Positions 31,130 to 41,004 of a stretch of DNA of 64,000 bases are shown in pieces (position 1 is the stretch's first letter; each line of letters starts with the position of its first letter). The notes below the pieces were generated by a model. That model did not search any database, had not been told where the DNA came from, and saw only the letters and a program-made list of their open reading frames with translations. The DNA is taken from positions 49,189-113,188 of the forward strand of contig NZ_JACRMG010000039.1 in NCBI RefSeq assembly GCF_016219575.1, written 5' to 3'. The position numbers and the translations under genes were made by a program. This stretch comes from Bradyrhizobium sp. GTDB lineage: Bacteria; Pseudomonadota; Alphaproteobacteria; Rhizobiales; Xanthobacteraceae.

Positions 31130-32497
31130 ATGGCTGCAATCCCGGGATTAGTCATGAGAACGGTGCTTTCGGCAACATTGTTGGTGGTGGCCATGGGCGG
31201 CGCCGCAGAGGCCCAGATGCAGGCGCCGGCTACCGCAGGCGCCCAGCCGAAGCCGGTTGCGACCACGCCAGTGCGTCCGCCAAAGACACAAACCCCGGCC
31301 GACACCGCCAATGCCATGGCACAGGCCGAGCGGCTGGCACTGCAATCGGATCTCGCCTGGGTCGGCGAGTATAACGGCGCGATCACGGGCGAAGTCAGCG
31401 AGCGCATGGTCAACGCCATCAAGGAATTCCAGAAGAGCCGCGGCGCGAGGCAAACCGGCGTGCTCAACCCGCAGGAGCGCGGCATCCTCGCCGACACCGC
31501 GCGGAGGCGGCAGGAAAATGTCGGCTGGAAGATCATCACGGACGCCGGAACCGGTGTGCGGCTCGGCATCCCGACCAAGCTGGTGCCGCAGCAGGCGAGC
31601 GACGCCGGCGGCGCGAAATGGACCTCGCCGACCGGCACGGTGCAGATCGTGCTGTCGCGGCGCAAGGAAGCAAACCCCAGCACCGCAAAGCTCGCCGAGC
31701 AGGAGAAGAAGGCGAACGGACGCGCGGTCGACTACAACGTGGTGAAGCCCGACTTTTTCGTGCTGTCCGGGCTGCAGGGCCTGAAGAAGTTCTATCTGCG
31801 CGGCACCTTCAAGGGCGACGAGGTCCGCATCATGACGATCCTCTACGACCAGGCGGTGGAGAACACGGTCGAGCCGGTCGTCATCGCCATGTCGAGCGCG
31901 TTCAACGCATTTCCGACGGGACCGCTGGCCGGACCGCCGGCGCGCAGGACGGTGGAATACGGCACCGGCATCGTCGTGGCCGAGGACGGCAGCATCGTCA
32001 CCGACCGCCAGCTCGTCGATGCCTGCACCGCCATCGCCATCCCCGGCTTCGGCAATGCCGACCGCGTCGCCGAAGACAAGGAGCGCGATCTCGCGCTGCT
32101 GCGCATCTATGGCGCGCGCGGGCTCAAGCCGCTGAATCTCGCCGGTGGCGGCGGCAAGACCGCCGTCGATCTCACGGGGATCGCCGATCCACAGAACCAG
32201 GGCGGCGGCAGCGCCGTCAGTACCGTGAAAGCTTCGGTCAGCGGCGCCGATCTCGCGCCGGCGCCGGCGCTCGGTTTCTCGGGCGCGGTTGCCATCGACG
32301 CCGACGGCAAGTTCGCAGGCCTCGCGCAGCTCAAGCCGGTGGTGGTCGCGGGCCCCGCCGGCGGCGCGCCATCGCAGGCCGCATTGGTGCCGGCCGATGC
32401 CATCAGGGATTTCCTCAAGGCCAATGGCGTCACCGCAGCCGGCACGTCGGCGGACGCCAGGGCCTCCGTGGTGCGCGTGATCTGTGTGCGGAAGTAG
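31130..32497 (+). CDS. Exported protein with trypsin-like domain lacking the catalytic His
   Basis: A 455-residue protein with a Sec signal peptide (TVLSATLLVVAMGGAAEA), a peptidoglycan-binding-like helical domain (about 60-125; ERMVNAIKEFQKSRGARQTGVL), a middle domain, and a chymotrypsin-fold C-terminal domain (about 275-450). In that domain Asp (ERDLALL, D320) and Ser (GFSGAV, S384) sit in the expected places, but the usual TNAHVV motif reads TDRQLV, so the catalytic histidine is Gln (Q294). It is therefore probably a pseudoprotease or a binding protein. The start may instead be the Met at 31154. No operon partner is clear. Confidence 0.72.
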   Translation: MAAIPGLVMRTVLSATLLVVAMGGAAEAQMQAPATAGAQPKPVATTPVRPPKTQTPADTANAMAQAERLALQSDLAWVGEYNGAITGEVSERMVNAIKEFQKSRGARQTGVLNPQERGILADTARRRQENVGWKIITDAGTGVRLGIPTKLVPQQASDAGGAKWTSPTGTVQIVLSRRKEANPSTAKLAEQEKKANGRAVDYNVVKPDFFVLSGLQGLKKFYLRGTFKGDEVRIMTILYDQAVENTVEPVVIAMSSAFNAFPTGPLAGPPARRTVEYGTGIVVAEDGSIVTDRQLVDACTAIAIPGFGNADRVAEDKERDLALLRIYGARGLKPLNLAGGGGKTAVDLTGIADPQNQGGGSAVSTVKASVSGADLAPAPALGFSGAVAIDADGKFAGLAQLKPVVVAGPAGGAPSQAALVPADAIRDFLKANGVTAAGTSADARASVVRVICVRK

Positions 32498-32614
32498 GGC
32501 GCGGCCTGTACGGACGACCGCCTTGCGGGCCGGGAGTTTTGACGCATGTCAACGACATTCCCCGCAGACTGCCGTCAATTGCGCGTAACTATCCTGCGCG
32601 ATGAGGTCATGATC

Positions 32615-33136
32615 ATGAACCGTTCCATGAAGCTTGCGACAGGGTTTGCCGCGGGAATCGCGATGTGCGGCAATGCGGCTGCCCAGTCGCCGCCTTTGCC
32701 CACGCCGATGGTGGAGGAAGTGATGGTCAAGACCACGCTTCTGACGCTCAACGACGCCAACCTCACCGGCAATTACGACGTGCTGTTCGCCAAGATGGCC
32801 AAGCCATTCCGTGACAAGCTGACCGCCGACGCCTTGAAGCAGGGATTCAAGTCCTTCGCCGGCCGCCACATCGACGTCATTGCGGCGATGCCCATCGTCG
32901 CTTCGAGCAAGCCGGAGATCGGCAGCCGGGGCGAGTTGATGCTGCGCGGCCATTTTGACACCACGCCTTCGCGCCTCACCTATCAACTCGACTACTTCAT
33001 CTCCGAAGGCGAGTGGAAGCCGGTGGTGATCGACGTCAAGGTCAGGAATCAATCCTCGAGCGATGCCGGCCCGGCCGAGCTGCTGGCGCGCGCGGCCGCC
33101 GACATCTCCGGAGCAAGCAGCGGGGGGCGGCCGTGA
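32615..33136 (+). CDS. Exported hypothetical protein
   Basis: A 173-residue protein with a short signal peptide (KLATGFAAGIAMCGNAAAQ) and a compact alpha/beta domain that follows (LLTLNDANLTGNYDVLFAKM, then LTYQLDYFISEGEWKPVVIDVKV). The pattern resembles NTF2-like or DUF4864-type periplasmic domains, but no family was confidently recognised. The ATG at 32615 has GAGG at 8-nt spacing; the track begins 23 codons earlier. Its stop overlaps the next gene's GTG, so the two are translationally coupled. Confidence 0.6.
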   Translation: MNRSMKLATGFAAGIAMCGNAAAQSPPLPTPMVEEVMVKTTLLTLNDANLTGNYDVLFAKMAKPFRDKLTADALKQGFKSFAGRHIDVIAAMPIVASSKPEIGSRGELMLRGHFDTTPSRLTYQLDYFISEGEWKPVVIDVKVRNQSSSDAGPAELLARAAADISGASSGGRP

Positions 33137-33375
33137 ACGACTCCGTCCCGCAGACAGCCACATGGCGCAAGGTGCTTGCCGCCATCCTCGACTTCCTGAT
33201 GGTGTTCTTCGTCGGAGGTTACGCGATCGGCTACCTCACCGGCGGCACGACGTCGGAAGGTTTCAAGCTCGAGGGTGCGCCGGCGATCGTGCTGTTCGCC
33301 CTGATCGTCGTCTACTTCGTCGCCGGCAGCAAATATCTGGGCGGCACCGTCTGGCAGCGCATCCTGTACAAGTGA
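33133..33375 (+). CDS. Small inner-membrane protein, RDD-like
   Basis: An 80-residue protein with two predicted membrane helices (about 14-34, VLAAILDFLMVFFVGGYAIGY; and about 49-66, APAIVLFALIVVYFVAGS). The RK-x-LAAILDF start and the C-terminal LGGTVWQRIL are reminiscent of one half of an RDD domain. It starts with GTG in a GTGA overlap with the preceding exported protein; the track frame begins upstream inside that gene. Function unknown. Confidence 0.65.
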   Translation: MNDSVPQTATWRKVLAAILDFLMVFFVGGYAIGYLTGGTTSEGFKLEGAPAIVLFALIVVYFVAGSKYLGGTVWQRILYK

Positions 33376-33395
33376 GCGCGCTGCAAGCGCAACGT

Positions 33396-35075
33396 TCACC
33401 GCAGGCGAAACCGCACGCCGGCACGCGCGAGGCCGCCGGACATTCCGATCGGCGTACCGTCGGCGCGCCAGCAGGCGGCGCCTGACATGCCACCGTCCTG
33501 ATCGAATTCGATGCCGTTCATGCCGCCGCCAACCGTGGACATCGCCACGACCGTGTGGCCCATCGCCGCGAGTTTGGCGCGCACGCTCTCCGGCACCGCC
33601 TGCTCGACTTCCAGCGCATTGCCCTCGGTCCAGACCCGCGGCGCCTCGACGGCTTCCTGCAGCGTCATGCCGTGGTCGATCAGATTGACCAACGCCTGCA
33701 TCGCGCTCGGGAAAATGCGCTTGCCGCCGGGCAGGCCGAGCGCAAAGCGCAGCTTGCCGTCGCGCAAGGCCATCATCGGGGACATCGAGGTGGTGACGCG
33801 CTTGCCAGGTGCCAGCGACAGCGCGTGGCCCGGCCTGGGATCGTAGAGGTTCATGTAGTTGTTCGGGATGGTGCCGAGGCCCGGGATGAGAATCTTGGCA
33901 CCGAACAAATTGTTGATGGTCTGCGTGGTCGCCACCACGTTGCCATAGGCATCGGCCGCCGTCATATGCGTGGTGTGCGCGCCTTCGAGCTGCGCGACGC
34001 CGGCACCCCAGGCCTGCGCGCGGCCGGGATCGATGGCACGGCGGCGCTCGTCGGCATAGGCCTTGGACGTCAGCCGCTCCACCGGCACGTTGACATGGGC
34101 GGGATCGCCGCTCGCCGCCTCGCGGTCGGCGAAAGCGATCTTCATCACCTCGGCGAGATAGTGGATCGTCTGTGCCGTGCCGAATCCGAGCGCGGCGATA
34201 TCGAAGCCTTCCAGGATGTTCAGCATCTGCGCGATATGCACGCCCGATGCCGCCGGCGGCGGCGGTCCCATGATCTGCCAGCCGCGATAATCGGCGCGGA
34301 TCGGTTGCCGCTCGACCGTCTTGTACGACCTGAGATCCTCGTGCGCGATGAAGCCGCCGTTCGCCTTCATGTAGTCGACGAGCACGTTGCCGAGCAGGCC
34401 GTTATACAGGGCATCCGCGCCATGCTGCGCGATGTAGGACAGCGTCTCCGCATATTCCGCCTGCACCACCCGCTCTCCCGGTTTCAGCGGCACGCCCTTG
34501 GGCAGATAGATCGCCGAGATCGGCTTGTCCTTCAGCATCACTTCGGCGCCATCGGCGATGCATTCGTGCAGGTAGGGCGTCGCCGCAAAACCGCGCGCGG
34601 CGTGCCTGATCGCGGGCTGCATCACATCGGCAAGGCTCATGCTGCCGAACCGCGCCAGCGTCTCGCACCAGGCCTTCAGCGAGCCGGGGACGGCGACCGC
34701 TTTCGGTCCGTTGAGGTTCTCGTCATCGACCGTATCGAACACGTCATGCGGCGAACCCGGCTTCGAAATGTACGTGTCCGCCTTCACCGCCAGCGGCACC
34801 GTGCTCTGCCCGTCGATAAAGCGATGGCTGCCGTCGGCCAGCCGGATATGCGCCATGCCGCCGCCGATGATGCCGACCATCATGGGCTCGACCACGGTGA
34901 GCGCAAACAACGTCGCGATCGCGGCATCCACCGCATTGCCGCCGGCCGCGAGCATTTCCATGCCGGCAGCCGAAGCCAGCGGATGATTGCTCACCACCAT
35001 GCCGCGGCTGGAAGTGGCAGGCCTCTTGTCGCATTCGAAGACCGTCGCCGCACGGTCGCGCCAGTTTCCGCCCAT
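33396..35075 (-). CDS. Gamma-glutamyltransferase family protein
   Basis: A 559-residue Ntn-hydrolase of the gamma-glutamyltranspeptidase family, which splits itself before a nucleophilic Thr. The cleavage site is in AHTTHMTAADAYGNVVA, and the small-subunit GGGMNGIEFDQDG and PGGKRIFPSAMQAL motifs follow. No convincing signal peptide is seen, so it may be cytoplasmic, unlike periplasmic E. coli GGT. Substrates could be glutathione, other gamma-glutamyl compounds or acylated antibiotics-type amides, so no specific name is given. It is divergent from a ParA-like gene across a 321-bp gap. Confidence 0.87.
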   Translation of the reverse strand: MGGNWRDRAATVFECDKRPATSSRGMVVSNHPLASAAGMEMLAAGGNAVDAAIATLFALTVVEPMMVGIIGGGMAHIRLADGSHRFIDGQSTVPLAVKADTYISKPGSPHDVFDTVDDENLNGPKAVAVPGSLKAWCETLARFGSMSLADVMQPAIRHAARGFAATPYLHECIADGAEVMLKDKPISAIYLPKGVPLKPGERVVQAEYAETLSYIAQHGADALYNGLLGNVLVDYMKANGGFIAHEDLRSYKTVERQPIRADYRGWQIMGPPPPAASGVHIAQMLNILEGFDIAALGFGTAQTIHYLAEVMKIAFADREAASGDPAHVNVPVERLTSKAYADERRRAIDPGRAQAWGAGVAQLEGAHTTHMTAADAYGNVVATTQTINNLFGAKILIPGLGTIPNNYMNLYDPRPGHALSLAPGKRVTTSMSPMMALRDGKLRFALGLPGGKRIFPSAMQALVNLIDHGMTLQEAVEAPRVWTEGNALEVEQAVPESVRAKLAAMGHTVVAMSTVGGGMNGIEFDQDGGMSGAACWRADGTPIGMSGGLARAGVRFRLR

Positions 35076-35396
35076 CGCCGTTTGTTTTCTCGTTCTGTGG
35101 AGCGATCGCTGCCATGTTCGCCGGCCCTGCGGGCGCGGTCAACCGCCTGCGATTTTCCTCCGCCCGGCATTCTCCGTGCTTCTGCGGATAGGCAGAAATT
35201 TCGCGGTAGTCATACGGAATTGCCACATTTCTGTAATCGGCGATGATGGTGTCAGAACGATTCGGACTTCCGCGATCCCCTTGGGAGGATCGGGCCGGCA
35301 CGTCCTGGGCAAGAACTGCCCGGCAACGCGCGAATGCGATGCACCCTGTTTGTGGCGTACGCATACCCCGACCAGCGCAATCCAAAGGACCTCGAA
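35076..35396. other. Divergent intergenic region, gamma-glutamyltransferase / ParA-like ATPase
   Basis: A 321-bp stretch with no gene. It must hold divergent promoters. Small dyads are visible (GCCGGCC-CTGC-GGGC and CTGGGCAAGAACTGCCCGG near 35308), but no recognisable operator, RNA gene or terminator. Confidence 0.4.
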
Positions 35397-36122
35397 ATGC
35401 ACACGATCGTTTTGGCCACCCAGAAAGGTGGCTCCGGCAAAAGCACGCTCGCCATCGGCCTCGCCCGGGCGGCGATTGATGCCGGACACACCGTCCGCCT
35501 GATCGAAACCGATCAGCAGGGCACCCTCTCCAACTGGCAGGCCCGCCGCAGCTATGCCGAGCCGCGCGTCGATCCGATCTATGCGGCCGGCGATATCGCC
35601 GACCGGCTCGCAAGGCTCGCCGAGGAAGGCGTGACGCTCGCGATCGTGGACACCGCCGGCGGCGTCGGCGCGTCAACGTCGGTCGCGATCGGCAACGCCG
35701 ATCTCTGCCTGATCCCGGCGCGCCCGAGCGTTGTCGACATCGAGGCAACCGCCGTGACGCTCGCCGAAGTGCGGCGCGCCGCAAAGCCGTTCGCCTTCGT
35801 GCTCAACCAGACGCCGATCCGCGGCCAGCGCCTCACCAATGCGGCGACGACGCTCGGCGATGGCGCGCTCGATATTCCCGATGTGGTGGCGCAGCCCTTC
35901 ATCGTGATGCGCAACGACCACCAGGATGCGCTGAGCGCGGGCCTTGCGGTCAGCGAATTCGCGCCGTCGGGCAAATCCGCCGACGAAATCCGCGGCCTCT
36001 GGTCGTGGATCGAGGCCCGGCTCGGCATCGCCGCCACCCTGGCGCCGGATCAGCTGAGCGACCTGCCGGTCGCAACGATGCCGGCGGTGCAGCCGTCAGC
36101 CGAAGCGCTCAGCTTCGCATAA
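35397..36122 (+). CDS. ParA/MinD-family ATPase
   Basis: A 241-residue deviant Walker A ATPase (ATQKGGSGKSTLAIGLARAA, residues 7-26) with the Walker A' strand (VRLIETDQQG) and the VDTAGGVGAS motif. Chromosomal ParA has ParB next to it; none is seen here, so this is an orphan ParA that may position a protein cluster or be a remnant. The track starts 21 codons upstream; the ATG at 35397 (MHTIVLATQKGG) is preferred because it follows AAAGGACC and opens directly with the nucleotide-binding strand. Confidence 0.85.
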   Translation: MHTIVLATQKGGSGKSTLAIGLARAAIDAGHTVRLIETDQQGTLSNWQARRSYAEPRVDPIYAAGDIADRLARLAEEGVTLAIVDTAGGVGASTSVAIGNADLCLIPARPSVVDIEATAVTLAEVRRAAKPFAFVLNQTPIRGQRLTNAATTLGDGALDIPDVVAQPFIVMRNDHQDALSAGLAVSEFAPSGKSADEIRGLWSWIEARLGIAATLAPDQLSDLPVATMPAVQPSAEALSFA

Positions 36123-36223
36123 GGCCTCGTTCCCGCAGAAGCGGGGGCCGAACCACCGATGTCTGCCGTTGGCCGTACTCTGGCCCCGGGGCCGGCACGA
36201 CGCGGACGTCGGTGGTTTGAATT

Positions 36224-37105
36224 TTACTTCTGGCACTTCGGACACCAGAAGGTCGAGCGGCCGTTCTGGTTGAAGCGGCGCACGGTGCCGCCGCAGCGCG
36301 GTGTCCTGCATTTCTCGCCTTCGCGATCGTAGACCTGGAAGGAATGCTGGAAGTAGCCGAGCTCGCCGGAGGTCTGGCGATGGTCGCGCAGCGACGAGCC
36401 GCCGGCCTTGATCGCCTGGTTCAGCACGGTGTGGATTTCTCCTACCAGCCGCCGCGCGTGATCGGTGGTCTCGCCCTTCCTCGTCGAAAGCGTCGCGGCG
36501 AGCCGGCGCGGCGACAGATGCGCGCGATAGAGCGCTTCGCAGACATAGATGTTGCCAAGTCCCGCCACCACGCGCTGGTCGAGCAGCGCGGCCTTCAGGC
36601 TGGTCTTCTTGTTGTGGCAGGCGCGCGCCAGCATGTCGGCGTCGAATTCATTGCCGAGCGGCTCGGGGCCGAGCCCGGCCAGCAGCGGCTCGTCTTCCAG
36701 CTCGTTGCGGGCGATGATCTTCATGTAGCCGAAGCGGCGCGGATCGTTGAACACGACCGAGGCGCCCGAGGACATGTGGAACACGACATGGTCGTGGGCG
36801 CGGTCCTCGCTGCGCGGATAGTGGAATTCGCCCGGCGTCGAATTCGTCTCGCCCTTGAGCACGCGGAACGAGCCGGACATGCCCAGATGCATCAGCAGCA
36901 CGTCGCCGGAGGTGAGGTCCGCCATCAGGTATTTGGCGCGGCGGCCGAGCCCGGTGACGGTCTGGCCCTGCAGGCGGGCGGCAAAATCCTTCTGGAAGGG
37001 AAAGCGCAGATCCTTGCGCCGGGCCTCGGCTTTGAGGATTTTCGAGCCTTCCATGACCGGTTGCAGGCCGCGGCGCACGGTCTCGACTTCGGGTAATTCC
37101 GGCAT
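36224..37105 (-). CDS. mutM: Formamidopyrimidine-DNA glycosylase
   Basis: MutM (Fpg) removes 8-oxoguanine and ring-opened purines and nicks the abasic site. The mature N-terminus must be PELPEVE, since Pro2 is the nucleophile; the start was therefore set at 37105, three codons inside the track frame. The 293-residue protein also has the H2TH region ([19 protein letters not shown]) and an intact C-terminal zinc finger ([26 protein letters not shown]). It is divergent from ubiE. Confidence 0.97.
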   Translation of the reverse strand: MPELPEVETVRRGLQPVMEGSKILKAEARRKDLRFPFQKDFAARLQGQTVTGLGRRAKYLMADLTSGDVLLMHLGMSGSFRVLKGETNSTPGEFHYPRSEDRAHDHVVFHMSSGASVVFNDPRRFGYMKIIARNELEDEPLLAGLGPEPLGNEFDADMLARACHNKKTSLKAALLDQRVVAGLGNIYVCEALYRAHLSPRRLAATLSTRKGETTDHARRLVGEIHTVLNQAIKAGGSSLRDHRQTSGELGYFQHSFQVYDREGEKCRTPRCGGTVRRFNQNGRSTFWCPKCQK

Positions 37106-37194
37106 GGAGGTCATTCACCTTATGATGGGCGTGTGATAGCCCCATTGCGGCCGGCGCGCTATGGTCCGCCGGGTTGGGGCTTTTGAGTAGAGTG

Positions 37195-37956
37195 ATGGAT
37201 CGGCCGGACCAAACCACGCATTTCGGCTTCAGGGACGTGCCCCTGGGCGAAAAGCAGACGCTGGTGAACGAGGTGTTTCACAGCGTCGCCTCGCGTTACG
37301 ACCTGATGAACGACCTGATGTCGATCGGCCTGCACCGGGCCTGGAAGGACATCATGGTCACCACGCTCAATCCGCCGAAGAACGACGCGCCGTTCCGTCT
37401 GCTCGACGTTGCCGGCGGCACCGGCGATATATCTTTCCGCGCCGCCAAGGCGTCGGGCAAAGGGTTCCGCGCCACCGTCTGCGACATCAATGTCGACATG
37501 CTCGAGGTCGGCCGCAACCGCGCGGCTGCGCAGCAGCTCGATGACCGCGTCGGGTTTGTCGAGGGCAATGCCGAGGCATTGCCGTTTCCCGATCGCAGTT
37601 TCGACGCCTACACCATCGCGTTCGGCATCCGTAACGTGCCGCAGATCGATCTCGCGCTGAAGGAAGCCTATCGCGTGCTGCGCCCCGGCAGCCGCTTCCT
37701 GTGCCTGGAATTCTCCACCGTCGACGTCCCCGGGCTGGACAGGATCTATGACCTGTTCTCGTTCCGCGTCATTCCGCCGCTCGGCCGTGCGGTGACTGGA
37801 GATGCCGAGTCCTACCGGTATCTCGTCGAATCCATCCGCAAGTTTCCCAAGCCCAATGCGTTTGCCGACATGATCCGCGCCGCCGGCTTCTCGCGCGTGC
37901 AATGGCAGAGCTTGTCGGGCGGCATCGTCGCGCTGCATTCGGGCTGGCGTTTGTGA
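37195..37956 (+). CDS. ubiE: Ubiquinone biosynthesis C-methyltransferase
   Basis: UbiE C-methylates demethylubiquinol (and demethylmenaquinol where present). The 253-residue class I methyltransferase has [20 protein letters not shown], the [11 protein letters not shown] acidic loop and the family signature [10 protein letters not shown]. The track begins at a TTG seven codons upstream; the ATG at 37195 ([16 protein letters not shown]) matches homologues. The gene overlaps ubiB by 4 bp (GTGA), forming a two-gene ubiquinone unit. Confidence 0.96.
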   Translation: MDRPDQTTHFGFRDVPLGEKQTLVNEVFHSVASRYDLMNDLMSIGLHRAWKDIMVTTLNPPKNDAPFRLLDVAGGTGDISFRAAKASGKGFRATVCDINVDMLEVGRNRAAAQQLDDRVGFVEGNAEALPFPDRSFDAYTIAFGIRNVPQIDLALKEAYRVLRPGSRFLCLEFSTVDVPGLDRIYDLFSFRVIPPLGRAVTGDAESYRYLVESIRKFPKPNAFADMIRAAGFSRVQWQSLSGGIVALHSGWRL

Positions 37957-39527
37957 TCTCGGCAATAACCCACATCGCAAGGCTCGCCCGCGCCGGTTTC
38001 GTGTTCGCGCGCGAGGGCGTGTTCGGCGTCATCGATCCGGGCCTGGTGCCACCGCCGGCGCAGCTGCTGATGAAACTGGCGCGGCTGGTGGAGCGGCCCG
38101 GCGCCAAGTCCGGCCCGCGGCTGTCTCGCGCGCTGACGCGGCTGGGACCGGCGTATCTGAAACTCGGACAGTTTCTGGCGACGCGGCCCGACGTGGTCGG
38201 CGTCGTCATGGCGCGGGATCTTGAGAACCTGCAGGATCGCCTGCCGCCGTTCTCGCAAGGAGAGGCCGAAGCCGCGGTCGCGCAATCGCTGGAAAGGCCT
38301 GTATCGCAGGCCTTTGCCAGCTTCGGCCCGTCAGTGGCGGCGGCCTCGATCGCGCAGGTGCATCGCGGCGAGGTGATGCGGGAGGGTGTGCGACAGCCGG
38401 TGGCGGTCAAGGTGCTCCGCCCCAATGTCGCTTCGCGCTTCCGCCGCGACCTCGGCGATTTCTTCTTTGTCGCGCGAAAGGCGGAAGCGCATTCGGCGGA
38501 AGCGCGGCGGCTGCGCCTGATCGAGGTCATCAACACCATGTCGCGCTCGGTCGCGATGGAGATGGATTTGCGGCTGGAGGCGGCCGCGATGTCCGAGATG
38601 GCGGAGAACACAAGCGACGATGCGGATTTCCGCGTGCCGACCGTGGACTGGGACCGCACTACCCACAACGTGCTGACGATGGAGTGGATCGACGGCATCG
38701 CGCTGAACGATCATGCGCGGCTAGCCCAGGCGCAGGTCGACCTGCCCGATCTCGGCCGCAAGGTGATCCAGAGTTTCCTGCGCCATGCGCTGCGCGACGG
38801 GTTCTTCCACGCCGACATGCATCCCGGCAACCTCTTCCTCGACGATGCCGGGCGGCTCGTTGCGGTCGATTTCGGCATCATGGGCCGGCTCGGGCTGAAG
38901 GAGCGGCGCTTCCTTGCGGAAATCCTGCTCGGCTTCATCACCCGCGATTATCGCCGCGTAGCCGAGGTGCATTTCGAGGCCGGCTATGTGCCGGGCCACC
39001 ACTCCGTGGAGAATTTCGCGCAAGCCATCCGCGCCATCGGCGAGCCGATCCATAATCGCACCGCCGAAGAAATCTCGATGGCGAAGCTGCTGACGCTGCT
39101 GCTCGAGGTCACCGGGCTGTTCGACATGCAGACGCGCCCGGAGTTGATCCTGCTGCAGAAGACCATGGTGGTGGTCGAGGGCGTGGCGCGCGGCTTCGAT
39201 CCCAAGCTCGACATCTGGAAGGTCGCCGATCCCGTGGTGCGGGAATGGATCGAGCGCAATCTCGGCCCGATCGGCCGTATCCAGGGCGCCATGGCAGGCG
39301 CCGGCGAACTGGGCCGGGTGGCGGCCAGCCTGCCCATCCTGGCCGGGCGCGCCGTGACCGTGCTGGAGCATCTGGAGAAGATGGTCCGGGAGGGCGTGAC
39401 GCTGTCGCCCGAAACGATTGCCGCCTTCAGCCGCGCCGAGGCCAGAAAGGACCGCTGGCGGACGATCGCAGTCTGGATCATCGCGCTGACCTTCATCGGG
39501 ATTCTCTTCGCCGTCATGCGGCTCTGA
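37953..39527 (+). CDS. ubiB: Ubiquinone biosynthesis atypical kinase UbiB
   Basis: UbiB is an ABC1/ADCK-family kinase-like ATPase that supports ubiquinone synthesis at the membrane. The 524-residue protein has the family KxGQ motif ([14 protein letters not shown]), the Ala-rich loop [13 protein letters not shown] replacing the glycine loop, the ion-pair Lys (VAVKVLRPN) and Glu (LEAAAM), HADMHPGN as catalytic loop, and [10 protein letters not shown]. Two C-terminal membrane helices end it ([17 protein letters not shown]). Start: GTG overlapping the ubiE stop; the track start inside ubiE is a shadow extension. Confidence 0.95.
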   Translation: MISAITHIARLARAGFVFAREGVFGVIDPGLVPPPAQLLMKLARLVERPGAKSGPRLSRALTRLGPAYLKLGQFLATRPDVVGVVMARDLENLQDRLPPFSQGEAEAAVAQSLERPVSQAFASFGPSVAAASIAQVHRGEVMREGVRQPVAVKVLRPNVASRFRRDLGDFFFVARKAEAHSAEARRLRLIEVINTMSRSVAMEMDLRLEAAAMSEMAENTSDDADFRVPTVDWDRTTHNVLTMEWIDGIALNDHARLAQAQVDLPDLGRKVIQSFLRHALRDGFFHADMHPGNLFLDDAGRLVAVDFGIMGRLGLKERRFLAEILLGFITRDYRRVAEVHFEAGYVPGHHSVENFAQAIRAIGEPIHNRTAEEISMAKLLTLLLEVTGLFDMQTRPELILLQKTMVVVEGVARGFDPKLDIWKVADPVVREWIERNLGPIGRIQGAMAGAGELGRVAASLPILAGRAVTVLEHLEKMVREGVTLSPETIAAFSRAEARKDRWRTIAVWIIALTFIGILFAVMRL

Positions 39528-39547
39528 TTGCAAGGCAATCATAGTTG

Positions 39548-39564
39548 TGCTAGCAATGCTAGCA
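39548..39564. promoter_or_regulatory. Tandem TGCTAGCA palindromes, probable operator of coaBC
   Basis: Two copies of the self-complementary octamer TGCTAGCA separated by one A give TGCTAGCAATGCTAGCA. The site lies 20 bp after the ubiB stop and 24 bp before the coaBC ATG. FitA-type antitoxins bind TGCTA-core inverted repeats, and the protein encoded next has an N-terminal FitA-like domain. Autoregulation is therefore predicted. Confidence 0.6.
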
Positions 39565-39588
39565 TCTGTTCAGTCCTGAGGGCCGCCC

Positions 39589-41004
39589 ATGGCCAGTCTC
39601 ACCATCCGCAAGCTCGACGACGCTATCCGCGACGAATTGCGGCTGCGCGCCGCCCGCAACGGCCGGTCGGTCGAGGACGAAGTGCGGGTGATCCTGCGCG
39701 AGGCCGCCCAGAACCATGCGCCCGCCGGGGCCACCCTGCCCGCTCCGGCCGAGTATTCGGCGGCGTCGCCGGACGCCGCCACCCGCCAGCCGCGCATCAC
39801 CCTGATCATCGCCGGCGGCATTGCCGCCTTCAAATCCCTCGAGCTGATCCGCCGGCTGAAGGAGCGCCAGATCGAGGTTCGCTGCGTGCTGACCAAAGCC
39901 GCGCAGCAATTCGTCACGCCGCTTTCCGCCAGCGCATTGTCGCATGAGCGCGTCTACACCGACCTGTTCGACCCCGAGAGCGAGTTCGACGCCGGACACA
40001 TTCGGCTGGCGCGAGACTGCGACCTGATCGTGGTGGCGCCCGCCACCGCCGACCTGATGGCGAAGATGGCTCATGGCCATGCCGACGATCTCGCCAGCGC
40101 CATCCTGCTCGCCACCAACAAGCCTGTCCTGCTGGCGCCTGCGATGAATCCGTTGATGTGGAACAATGCCGCCACCCGCCGCAACGTCATGCAGCTGCGC
40201 CGCGACGGCATCCACACCGTCGGCCCCAACGCAGGCGAGATGGCGGAAGCGGGCGAAGCCGGCGTCGGCCGGATGTCGGAAGCCACCGAGATTGCCGCCG
40301 CCGCAGAACACATGCTGCGACCGCCAAGGCCGCGGCCGCTAGCCGGCAAGCGCGTCCTGATCACCGCAGGGCCGACGCACGAGCCGATCGATCCCGTGCG
40401 CTACATCGCCAACCGCTCTTCGGGCAAGCAGGGTTTTGCGATTGCCGCAGCGGCGCAGGCCGCCGGCGCCGACGTCGTTCTGGTGACCGGTCCGGTCGAT
40501 CTGCGCGATCCCGCAGGGGTCACCGTGATCCGCGTGGAGTCCGCGCGCGACATGCTGCACAAGGTGGAAGCCGCATTGCCGGCCGACATCGCGATCTTTG
40601 CCGCAGCGGTCGCCGACTGGCGCGTCGCCAGCGAAGGCGCGCAGAAACTGAAGAAGACTTCCGCCGGGATGCCGCCGCTGCAGCTGGTCGAGAATCCCGA
40701 CATCCTGGCCACGGTATCCAAGCTCAAGGACAAGCGCCCGCCGCTTGTCGTCGGCTTTGCGGCCGAGACCGAGCACCTGATCGACAACGCCAAGGCCAAG
40801 ATCAAGCGCAAGGGCTGCGACTGGATCGTCGCCAATGACGTCTCGCCCGCATCGGGCGTGATGGGCGGCGATCGCAACACCGTGCACCTCTTGAAGCGGG
40901 ACGGCGCCGAGATCGACGTCGATTCCTGGCCTGTCATGACCAAGGAGCAGGTCGCGATGGAACTGGTGGCGCGTATCGCGCAGCAAGTTGGAGCGAAGGC
41001 GTGA
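39589..41004 (+). CDS. coaBC: CoaBC fused to an N-terminal FitA-like ribbon-helix-helix domain
   Basis: CoaBC ligates phosphopantothenate to cysteine and decarboxylates the product in coenzyme A synthesis. Residues 1-40 ([20 protein letters not shown], then [13 protein letters not shown]) are a FitA/VapB-type ribbon-helix-helix, not part of CoaBC. After a Pro/Ala linker, the FMN-dependent CoaC domain spans about 68-245 (catalytic His137 in GHIRLARD, N187 in APAMNPLMW), and the CoaB ligase 251-465 ([25 protein letters not shown]). The flap region reads [18 protein letters not shown], so the Cys used there by E. coli is absent. Total 471 residues against about 400 usually. GTGA overlap with dut follows. 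Confidence 0.93.
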   Translation: MASLTIRKLDDAIRDELRLRAARNGRSVEDEVRVILREAAQNHAPAGATLPAPAEYSAASPDAATRQPRITLIIAGGIAAFKSLELIRRLKERQIEVRCVLTKAAQQFVTPLSASALSHERVYTDLFDPESEFDAGHIRLARDCDLIVVAPATADLMAKMAHGHADDLASAILLATNKPVLLAPAMNPLMWNNAATRRNVMQLRRDGIHTVGPNAGEMAEAGEAGVGRMSEATEIAAAAEHMLRPPRPRPLAGKRVLITAGPTHEPIDPVRYIANRSSGKQGFAIAAAAQAAGADVVLVTGPVDLRDPAGVTVIRVESARDMLHKVEAALPADIAIFAAAVADWRVASEGAQKLKKTSAGMPPLQLVENPDILATVSKLKDKRPPLVVGFAAETEHLIDNAKAKIKRKGCDWIVANDVSPASGVMGGDRNTVHLLKRDGAEIDVDSWPVMTKEQVAMELVARIAQQVGAKA

